Both the position numbers and the translations under genes were made by a program. DNA of 31,749 nucleotides, taken from NCBI RefSeq assembly GCF_000003605.2, contig NW_003113961.1:25138-56886 (forward strand). Direction: 5' to 3'. Source of the DNA: Saccoglossus kowalevskii (taxonomy: Eukaryota > Hemichordata > Enteropneusta > Harrimaniidae). Positions 9,459 through 21,400 of this stretch are shown here, in pieces; the stretch's first letter is position 1, and each line of letters starts with the position of its first letter. The notes beneath the pieces were generated by a model. The model was given only the letters and a program-made list of their open reading frames with translations. It was not told the origin of the DNA and made no database searches.

Positions 9459-12400
9459 CTGTAAAATAACAAGCCTTTGTTAATGATGCAGTCCCTGTTG
9501 AAATTAGGAGAAATTGTATTCATGCCTAAGATAAAGTAATACCAGTTTAGTCAAAAAATAAGATGTTTGCAGCAAGTCTGTCTTTTACCTAATGATAAAT
9601 TGAATTGTTATGGACATGTATTGCCACATGCATAACACATGCAATCAAACTGAATATGCAAATCACTGGCCATGTGGCCAGGTAAATTGTTTCCGAATAA
9701 ATTAGAAGTGCATAGACAGTAATAGACTAATGTAGTATCAACAAAATTCAGATTTATTGCAGGACAATTTGCAATCTACTATATGATCATAAATACAAGT
9801 AAAGTTCATGTCTCCACTATTGTAAACGTGAGCTAGCTTATTCATTATGGTGTTACCAAATGACACTGTTTCTAGCAATGTTTTCATGGTGGGAATTAAG
9901 GCACTTGGCAATTTGCTGAGAATGAAGCAGAAGTCAAATATGAATGTGTACCAAGTGACTAACATCATGCATATACAACTTTGACAACTCACACCCATAG
10001 TTGTAATCTGTTGTACGAGTTAGGAGGAAATGTTTCCACTCATGAATTCATTTGCACCCAGACTCAGTTATGTTATCCTAAATGATCTATGTTCATGTTT
10101 TTATATATATTTTGAATTTTTGACATTTAATACAAACTTTGAAAGAAATTCTTACAAATAAACATAGGCATCTATTATGATGAATGTGACGAAAATATGA
10201 AACTGAACACTAGACCAGCTCTGATCGAATCATGTATCCCTGCAAGCCAGAAAGCTATCTTTAAACAAATAACATGACAATATATTATTACATATGTACT
10301 GCAGTTTATTTTGATTCGTCCCTGAAATCAAAATTGGTATTTCCACACCCCATATGCAAATGAGGTCTGAGAGCAAACATAGTACCGTAAAATCTGTATT
10401 AGAAACCTGCATCCCTAATAGAAGTCGCATCCATTCTATTTGAATAATTGAGAACCAAAAATTCATCATTTCTCATATGTGTAGATGCTCTAATAGAAGC
10501 CGCATCCCCTCTGTTGCATTGTACCATTTTAATAGAAGCCGCGGCTTCTAATACAGATTTTACAGTAGTCCCTTTAGGAGTATCGTTTTTCAAAACATAG
10601 CAAAAATAAACAATATTTAGAAGTACAATATTTTCCCTTTGGGGTACATGAATATACTTGCCGAGGGGAATGAAATTTGAACATGAGTAATGGTACTTAT
10701 TTTGACTAAAACTAATTTGCATATCACCCATGCAATAATGTTTTCGGTTTTTTCACGGTCAATATGCAAATGAAAATGGTATTTCCATGGGCTACCAAAC
10801 TATTTTTATTTGTTAAGCGTATTTTCATCTGCTATCTTTGTCCGGTTCAAATAGTTCAGCAACATTTTTGGCATGCTAGGTATACATCTCATGGAATACT
10901 ACGATTGGGAGAACTTAATGCATGTTGACCACCTCGAAATTGAGTTATATAAACCTTGAAGGGCTCTCGTAAGATCCACCCACAGTTAAATCAATGATTA
11001 CTATGAAGCCGCAATCATCAACAACGAGATACCATGAGGTTTCTGCTGGCGACGTTGCGGCGTTACTCAGCTCCAAATAAAGATTATCAAAGCCAAATGA
11101 GCAACGTTTTAACCGGTAACCAAGACTCATTCAATCCACGACCAGCAAGCAACATCACAAATGAAGTTGTAGCGTGACACTTTATCTAAATTAAGATTTT
11201 GTTAATTCATGCCAAGAGTCAAATCCGCTAAAATTGCATGCAGCTATTTCAACATGTTCTACAGAATTATGCCATAGGCATATATTTAGGCTTGGTGACA
11301 TAGAATGAAAAAAATTTATATTGTAAATGGTGGGGTACCTTTTGTTAGTCTCAATAATTTTAAAAATCTGGGTTTAAAAAAGTGGCAAAATCAGCCATTT
11401 TGAATACATAGCTCCGCTGTTAGCAAGGCACATTTCAATTAAAGAACAGAAGATATCCTTAGAAAATGAACAATATGTATAGTATGTATAGCAATCGGAC
11501 TTGCTGTTTTCAACAAGAATTCAAAAATATCACTTTTTATCAAAAATTACAAAAATATTCACCAAAATTAGTTAATTGAAGATATCATCACAAAATGAAC
11601 AAATCTGAGACAGGTCAACATGTAGTACCTATATATGTAGTATCAAAGCAATCAGACTTGCGGTTTTTAACAAGAAGTCGAAAATATCACTTTTTACCAA
11701 AAATTACAAAAATATTCACCAAAATTAAGGAATTTAAGATATCACCATGAAATGAACAAATCTCAGAAACGTCCACATGTAGCATCTATATATGTAATAT
11801 CAAAGCAATTGAACTTGTGGTTTTTAACAAGAAGTCGAAAATATCACTTTTTACCAAAAATGACAAAAATATCCACCAAAATTAGAGAATTTAAGATATC
11901 ATCACAAAATGAACAAATCTGAGAAAGGTCCACATGTAGTACCTATATATGTAATATCAAAGCAATTGGACTTGCGATTTTTAACAAGAAGTCGAAAATA
12001 TCACTTTTTACCAAAAATTACAAAAACATTCACCAAAATTAGAGAATTGAAGATATCATCGCGAAATGAACAAATCTGAGAAAGGTCCACATGTAGCATC
12101 TATACATGCAATATCAAAGCATTTTGACTTGCGGTTTTTAACAAGAAGTCAAAAATATCACTTTTTACCAAAAATGACAAAAATATTCACCAAATTTAGA
12201 GAATTGAAGATATCATCATGAAATGAACAAATCTAAGAGAGGTCTACCCCAGGTACATACACACCAAGTATCAAAGCATTCAGGCTTGTAGTTTTCAAGA
12301 AGAAGTTGAAAAAATAAAACATTGACACGGACGACGACGGACGGAGGGACGACGACGGACAATCACTCATATGATAAGCTTTGCTCGACAAAGTCGACAG

Positions 12401-15400
12401 CGGAGCTAATAACATGATGTATAACGAATATATAAAATTTGAATATAATCAGTCAAAGCATTTAAGAGATATGGCTCTAGAAGCCCAATCATTAAAACAA
12501 AATGACCACCAGTCAGCTATTTTGAATCCAATCTGAAAAATAAAATGACATGCATCAGGAACCTATAATGTCTAATGTATGTTATAAGTTTGAACAAAAT
12601 CCATCCTTAAATGCAAGAAATGCTTGATATTTGATGTATAATGAATATTAAAAATTTGAACATAATCAGTCAAAATAAGTCAGACGTTCATTAAAACAAA
12701 ATGTCCGCCAGACAGCCATTTTGAATCTGATCTGAAAAATAAAATGACGTGCATCAGGAACCCATAAAGGTCTCATGCCACTAATTAACCAATGGCTGCT
12801 CATAGCCCTCAATTTAAATGCCTAGCAGGAACCAATGACATTTTTTAATGTTATTATTCTCAGGTGTTCCCTGTTTGAATGCACGATCACCTGGGTCAGA
12901 GGTGAGACTAACATGTGGTCTTTTGTTTACTACTTAGCGGCTGTGTACCTGTGGGATTATTCCGTGTGTATTTGGATGTTCTAATCTTGGTGTTTTCCCA
13001 GGGATTTCTCTAGGTGCAGTCCAAATACAGTAGGTGTGTCTTGTTTACCTGAGTTTTGCAAAAGTTTGAGCTGGCCAACATGTGTGTTTTTTTCATTTGG
13101 TTGATTACAGGCATGTTGCTTTCCCATTTTAGAGCTATGTTTTCAACTTTGTTTATTATTTTCATATAGCAATCTCATCATATGTTAACATTGTCGTCTA
13201 TGGAGTTTTAATTAGTGGTATGAGCACATAATGTCTAATGTATGTACCAAGTTTGAACAAAATCCATCCATAAATGCCAGAAATGCTTGATATTTGATGA
13301 TTTTTTAGCACAAAAATGACCACCATTCTGCCATTTTGATTAGGATCGTCAAACCAATATATCTGTCTATCTATGACATAATGTATAATGAATATTTAAA
13401 ATTTGAACATAATCTGTCAAAACAAGTCAGAGATATAGGTCTAGAAGCCCATTCATTAAAACAAAATGGCCACCAGTCGGCCATTTTGAATGTTATCTGA
13501 AAAACAAAATTATTTGCATCAAGGTCCCATAATGTCTAATGTATATACAAAGTTTGAACAAAATATATCTGTAAACAGCCGGGAAATGCTTGATTTTGAT
13601 GATTTTTAGCACAAAAATGGTAGCCATTCGACCATCTTGAATCAGATCGTGAAACAAAATTGATGTGCATATGTATAATATCATATATGATGTATGTGTG
13701 AAGTTTGAATGTGATTGATACAGATACACACTGTTCGAACGGGCACTAAAAACAGAGTAATTATTTAACAATAAATCATATAATCCATTGTTTGAAGTAA
13801 AAGAAATATCAAACAAAGTTATTGAACAAAATTATTAAACATAATTATTACACAAAATCATGCTGAAAGTTATTTATCAATTTCAGTGTATGTGTAGTTT
13901 AGCATAAATGCAATACTCTGAATTTAGCAAGTACAACTTATAAAGAATTAATTTAATGTACGTAACCATTTCAAAGATTATTCAAACTTCAAATTAGAGA
14001 CTAATTTAAGTTTGTTTTGTTTTTTCCCATGTACATCGTACGTGCTAATGTGAATTACAGATTTGTTTCCACTACTTTAAGTACTGTAAAATTTGTATTA
14101 GAAATCCTGGCTTCTATTAAAATGGTACAATGCAACAGAAGGGATGCGGCTTCTCTTAGAGCATCTACACATATGAGAAATGGTGAATTTTTGGTTCTCA
14201 ATTGTTCAAAAAGAAGGTGTGCAGCTTCTACGGTAATAGTGTAATGATGCTTGTATTGATAGTGGCCATTTTGTCAGTATTATAACTTTTTATGTAATAA
14301 TATATTTTCATGTTATTTGTTTGAAGATGGCTTTCTGGCTTGCAGGGATACATGATTGGATCAGAGATATTATGCTGAAAAAATTATATATTGTGAATGA
14401 TTAGGTTATTTTCGGTGTACTGAATTATTTCAAAAATGTGGGTTTTAAAAAGAGTCATTGTGTTCTTAGGAATTGTTCTAAAAATAGCGATTTTTGAAAA
14501 ATATTAGGATAAATTTTTCAAAATACATCACTGTAACACACAAAAGAATGCTATTTCATTGTGCCATTGTACGATTGTACATAATAAATCGATGAACGTT
14601 GTCGTTCTATTTTTGACAAACTTTCTCTAAAATACGCTTCTAAGTACCCAGAGTCTTGTAAAGTAAACTGCAACATGAAGGATGTCATTAATACATTTAT
14701 GTCATTTATTTACCTCCATGCTTTACTTGGCACTCGTCTGTATATGTAGTTCGCCAACCACCACTGTACCGTCATATTCCAATATCTCATGGCATCTCGA
14801 AATGAGCTAGTGAAGTCACACTTGTATCCATTGATATTATTAATGGTTTCAAAACTATAATAATCATCAGAGCTAGTGTCTTTTTCTCTGTAATTTAAGA
14901 AGTTCAAAATGCATAAGATTAAGTACTGCTTAAGATGGTGAAGATAAATATTGATTAAACAAGAACACCAATATACAATTATAATAATTTTGAATTTTTC
15001 AGGATGACTGATCACAAATACAGCCAAAACAAAGTCACCTTGGATTTTCAGTTGTGAGACACGACAAAATAAATGCAGCCAATGATACATTTCGAGAATA
15101 AAAAAACAAAATAATACTACATATTCAAGTATTCAACTTTCTGATAAAAAAACGTGATTAGTATCAGCAACAATTTCTAGTACTTCTTGGATAATTGTGA
15201 ATTATTAGTTGTCATCAGACATATCCCTCAATAGGATTTTTTTAACAATGTCTTCAAATTTCTGAAAGAATGTTTGAATAATTTGAGGTGAATATGAATT
15301 GAATGCCCATATGATCTAAAAATTCAGCTAATAGTTCATCAGCACGATTATGGTGAATTAGTGAGTTATCAACGACGATGACGTCTCCGGTCATGAGCAG

Positions 15401-18400
15401 AGTTTGCTGCGTCATGGAAAATTTTGAAAACAAATCTGTGTCAGGGGAAACCTTGACGATGTTTGCATGGCAAATCCCATGTTAATTAGCTATTTTTGAT
15501 TGACATTCAATGAGATCGTTTGAACTTTGAATTTGATGGCTGGTTCAAGTTTATCCACTGTGTTTTTCCGTTGTCAATGTAATCAATATAAGTGCATTGG
15601 GAAATAGCATAATTTTATTGGGTGAGAGAAAGAAGCTGGTGAGACTGTGTCCCAATGTGTTCTATTCATTTCCAATGCATGTGGTCGGTGCCTTTGATTG
15701 CGTTTATTTTGTATTTGTATTTTTCGAAATGTATCACTGGCTGCAATTGTTTTGTCATGTCTCGCAACTGAAAGTCCAAGCTGACTTTGTTTTAGCTGTA
15801 ATGCAATAAATATTCACAAATGATTTCAAAATGATTAGTATACAATGCAAGAGTTATTTTTTTTTTTTTTTTAGATCAGGACACGCAAGATAACTCTTAC
15901 CTATTTTTTGGTAGTTCAACAGTTGGTCCTTGTGCACACTTGGGAAGGGTGTCTTTGGGATATGCTCCAAGAGTTGCCATGACGCAGATACACTCAGAGA
16001 GCACCCATGCTGCATACATGCGAGTACGAAACACAAAGAACATTGGAACCATGAAGAAAGTTTTGAACCAGTAACTGTAGGAGAAGAACTCATCAGTCAC
16101 AGCAATGTCTATTGTGATGTAGTGTGAAGATACAATAAACATAGACCCATAGAGGGCAGCAAACTTTAGTCTATCAAAGAGCGGTCCCATTGTGTCTATT
16201 TTGCTGGATTTCTCATTGTGGATCATATCATAGTATGTTTTGTATTTGTAGTAAGGACCTGTAATAAAACACATTAACGATTACAATTTTAATGAAAGAA
16301 AATAAGACATCTTGATTTTATTGCATTAATGCTTACAGGTTCACTTATACCAACACTGCAACAAGTCCCAGATGCAGATTTCTACTCAATCCTCTATGCA
16401 AATCAGTTGGATTCAATGGTTTCAGAGAAGACATGATTTTATCTGTCATGGATAACTGTATCACTTAAACTATAGTAAAATGTTTTTCATGATACATATA
16501 TATGCATGATTTTCTGTATGCATAGTGAACTAGATCAATATTGTTGGGTTCAGTGGTTTCAGAGAAGATATGACTTACCTGTCATAATACCAATATAACA
16601 GTATGCATTGTGAAATAGATCAATATTGTTGGGTTCAATGGTTTCAGAGAAGACATGACTTACCTGTCATAATACCAATATAACAGTATGCATTGTGAAA
16701 TATATCAATATTGTTGGGTTCAATGGTTTTAGAGAAGACATGACTTACCTGTCATAATACCAATATAACAGTATGCATAGTGAAATAGATCAATATTGTT
16801 GGGTTCAATGGTTTCAGAGAAGACATGACTTACTTGTCATAATACCAATATAACAGTATGCATAAAGAAATATATCAATATTGTTGGATTCAATGGTTTC
16901 AAAAAAGACATGACTTACCTGTCATATTACCAATATAACAGTATGCATAGTGAAATAGATCAATATTGTTGGGTTCAATGGTTTTAGAGAAGACACGACT
17001 TACCTGTCATAATACCAATATAACAGTATGCATTGTTAAATAGATCAATATTGTTGTGTTCAATGGTTTCAGAGAAGACATGACTTACCTGTCATAATAC
17101 CAATAAAACAGTATGCATTGTTAAATAGATCAATATTGTTGGGTTCAATGGTTTAAGAGAAGACATGACTTACCTGTCATAATACCAATATAACATTATG
17201 CATAGTGAAATAGATCAATATTGTTGGGTTAATGGTTTCAGAGAAGACATGACTTACCTGTCATAATACCAATATAACAGAATGCATTGTGAAATAGATC
17301 AATATTGTTGGGTTCAATGGTTTTAGAGAAGACATGACTTACCTGTCATAATACCAATATAACAGTATGCATAGTGAAATATATCAATATTGTTGGGTTC
17401 AATGGTATCAGAGAAGACATGACTTACCTGTCATAATACCAGTATAACAGTATGCATTGTGAAATATATCAATATTGTTGGGTTCAATGGTTTTAGAGAA
17501 GACATGACTTACCTGTCATAATACCAATATAACATTATGCATAGTGAAATAGATCAATATTGTTGGGTTCAATGGTTTTAGAGAAGACATGACTTACCTG
17601 TCATAATACCAATATAACAGTATGCATAGTGACATATATCCATAACTGATGGCTCATCTATAATGACTACAATTCTGGGTTTTTTATCACTATCTTGAAT
17701 TGGAGGATTAATCTTTGCGGCATATGAATCATGGATCTCAAACGTCATGCCAACCATCTAGAAATAATTAAGAGATTTTTACACTACCCTGTAATCATTG
17801 TACTTGCATAGTAACTTCAAGTTTCAAGAATATCTGTGTTTTAAATCTGAAGAAAAAAATAACCTTACAAAGTTTAGCACACACATGTTTGGCCTTTTGA
17901 TTCTGACTTAATCTGGTTGTGGAAATTGTAGACATTTAGTATTTTGTTCATTTATGACATGCATGCTTGGCACTTTAGTTCCCAAATTTTCATCTGGCTT
18001 TAGCCATGATAACCTTTTTGCATGTTGCCATCTTTACATTTATAACTTCAACTGTTGAAGCCTGGCATGAATGCCATATTTTTTTACTTTTTTGTGACTT
18101 TTTTGCTCTTGAATGCAGCTGTGGCATACATAGGTAAAATCTGGCTCAATGAATGAATTCTGTTTGTATTTGTAGAAATCACTTGAAATCAAAAGTTTCA
18201 GTATTTTGCCCTCAATATTACAGTTGCCAGTGACTGATTTACCTAATCTTATTTATTTAGCTGTGTTTCAGTTTTATGATTTTGTAGACACAAGCGTATA
18301 TTTTATGGGGTCAAAAATATTTGTATTTATAAAAAAAAAAATAGAAATGTCCAGATTACCTGGAAAATTTTGATCAGGATGTTATGTTTCTAGCAATGCT

Positions 18401-21400
18401 TAGATACAGCGCTATAATGTTGTCTCTAGGTTCAGGCTAGGTTAGGCTAGGTTAGGCTATGTTCAACATCATTATCCTTCAAGTCATTATGGAGCTGTGT
18501 GTCATGGCATTATATATGTATCGCAAGGTGCTATCCTTGTATCAACCAATTCAGGTTGAACACAATCCACTGTGCACAGTAATGTAGACAATAAGGTAGA
18601 TCACATGACAATTGTCATTGGGTTATTAAGTGCATGCATGGAGCTAAAATCCCCTGGTAACATAAATAAAAATAAAATAACATTCTGCTGTAATGTTACA
18701 GTGTTACATTACAATACAATGCAATGTTAAAGCACAATTAGCCATTTTTGTGGGAAAAAAGCTGGTGAACCAACATTCATATATTGACCGAGTGTAAAAT
18801 GACTTTATAAAATATTTGCAGCTTGCAAATCCATAACTGGGGCCAGTAATTTTGCAATGCCACCTTTCATCACAGCTATTGCATTTCTGTCATGAAAATT
18901 ATTCTTCTATCGTTGGAAAAATAAAAATTCTCTCTATTTCAAGCCCACCGCAATACCCATATAGTGAGATATTCCAACCTCCACAACTTGCTGAATGATA
19001 ACTTTGACCATGATTGATGAGCGTCTCGTCTGATAAGAAAGCATGATTTGACCTTATGATGAAACACTAGTAGTGATGTCATTCTTAGCCAATCAGTAAA
19101 GCAGATGTTTAAAGATGATTGAAAGACTGTAAAACAAAAGCATCGTGTGTCATTGCAGCAGAGTTGTTTGCCGCAACCCCATTTTTCGTGTCTCTTTATT
19201 GTGATTAGACATGAATTAAAAGTGCCAAGCTGAGTAAAAGTAAAGTGAAGTAAAAGTCAAAATTGTGTGCAACAACATCGACAAACTTTAGGACGAAGCT
19301 GTAGGGATTTTGTTCAGTGGCAACACTGCAGTGACGCCGACTTGGACTTTGGAGGTTTAACTTTAATGAAGATGGTGATGAAGTACAAATAGAGATCTGA
19401 GAAATGTTTCCTATGAACTTTTGTAATTTTTACTGTTCAGCAGTCTTTGTAAACCAACTGCATTCAAACCAAATAATATTAAATCGTGAGCAAATAGTAA
19501 GTAAAACAACTTAGGTAAACTAACATATACACCTGAAAATCGATGCTTCAAATAGTCACCAAGTTTGTTTATAAACAAAGCAAACAAAAGAAGTGACACG
19601 ATAGAACTGGGTTGAACCCCACATAGACATTTAAACGTTTCCATTACCCCTTTTGGGCCTCATACACAAGACTTTATATTTTTATACATAGACTGTAAAA
19701 CTTTGAAAAAGCGACCATGAAGACCAATTTTTAGCAATTTAAAGATTAACATATAATGATTAATATGGTTGAATGCTTTTACAAAATTGACAAACACACA
19801 ATAAAGTCTGCTCTTAGGAGTAAAATATCTATTTATGACAATGTTTAATATAAACATATTATCTAGTGAAATCTTGATTTTCGTTCAAAGGACAATTTTT
19901 TTCAACCCGTTTGTTCAATCTGGTATAAATAATAGATATATATAATAGAAGCAAATATTTTACCCAGCAGTGACAATAATGTAATTTCCCTATACTTATT
20001 ACATTGTCAATTCCATCCTTTTTTGTGTAACGGTACAATCAACCCAATACCCAATCACATGGAAAGTAACCAGCAGAATATAACTTGAATAATTTAACTA
20101 GTAAAACTGTGATTTCAGTTATGATATGAAGTATTAAAAAAATCAACAATCAGGATTGCATCTGCTAACATCCCCAACAATCAGGATTGCATCTGCTAAC
20201 ATCCCCAACAATCAGGATTGCATCTGCTAACATCCCCAACAATCAGGATTGAATGTGTTAGCATTACCAATGATCAGGATTGGATACATGTACATGTAGG
20301 TTACATTGACAAATAAAAAATTAAAAAATTACAAGTCCCTCTTAAATCAAATTACTGTTCGGGTTTTCTATGAAATCATTACTCTCAACAAACGTTAGTA
20401 GCTACTCGGCTTAACACAGATAGGCACTCCAAACATTCTTGTGCCGATTACATTTTGGGTTATAAAAAAAACTTGCACTACAAATTATGAAACATTATGG
20501 CAACAAGACTCCCAATCAAAGCTGATCACATGACATAATTACAGATACAGAACATGACGTACATGAATCGATGCATTCAGCCTTTTGACAACTGTATCAA
20601 CAAAAACAGAAAAAAACCTACCTTGAGTGTGAGTAACAACTGCACAGCATTAGCGAATGAGGGAGGGTACGGCAAACCAATAAAATGAACCATACGAAAG
20701 AATGCAATATATCCAAAGCACCAAGCAAATGTCAGCTTGTGACAATGTCTGTAAACAATGTATGTAAATATGAGATGTCTAGCAATTACACAGGTTTTCT
20801 AGACAAATCTTAGATTGTTAGGCTCTATCACTGGTATACGAGAAGCCCAGAACCTTTAATTATTATTTTATTGTAACAATAACAGTATCATATTCAATGA
20901 GATTTCAAACCTATAAGAGATGTTATTTGCAATCTAAGACATAAGGAGTTTGTTAGACCAAAAAAAAGATTTGTTTCTGGTCCAAAGTTTCTTAAAAAAA
21001 TTTTGAGGTGACGCAATTTTTTTGAAAACATCAAAAAAGCCAATTTGGGAATGAACATTAACAAGTTATTAACTAGGAGCAGGCACATCTCACCTTTTTT
21101 TCTTTGCTTTAAATAAAAAAAAAGTTTTAAGTGGTGCCTATTGAACCATGGAGGTACAAAAATGTATAAACACCTTTGGCTTTAGCGTCATCAACAATGA
21201 AATTAATGTTGCAATATTGTAGCAACCCTTACCCAGGAGAGTGGTTGAAAGCATGTTTTTTTGGCTTCATGAAATATTTGGAGCAGCTTGCTAATCCATA
21301 ACTAGGGCAGGCAATTTTGCAATGTCACATCGATGACTTGACCTCAATGATGAAACACTAGTAGTTCTGCCAACCGTTAATTATTCATAAATGAAGTCAA

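Larger units (their letters stand above)
9459..14713 (-). other. MBOAT7 intron 5, repeat-filled
   Basis: A 5255-bp intron. It holds two copies of an inverted repeat family, a TA-flanked DNA element, a medium repeat array and a short inverted-repeat insertion, each listed separately. The open stretches in it (for example 9738-9998 and 13493-13816 on the minus strand) show no protein motif. Confidence 0.9.
17758..20621 (-). other. MBOAT7 intron 2
   Basis: A 2.86-kb intron holding a LINE relic (19411-20100), a 31-bp tandem repeat and a dispersed repeat copy at 18765-19090. From 17820 to 18420 I see nothing specific. Confidence 0.9.

Noticed and set aside
9738-9998. 86-codon minus-strand open frame inside MBOAT7 intron 5
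   Set aside because: MBOAT7 exons 5 and 6 join directly in phase with a continuous family match, leaving no room for an extra exon.
12233-12415. Serine-rich 60-codon minus-strand open frame
   Set aside because: Produced by the GACGACGGACGG tract at the end of the TIR element.
18430-18462. TTAGGC-like telomere motif
   Set aside because: The period is 10 bp (AGGTTAGGCT), not 6, there are only about three units, and it lies inside an MBOAT7 intron.
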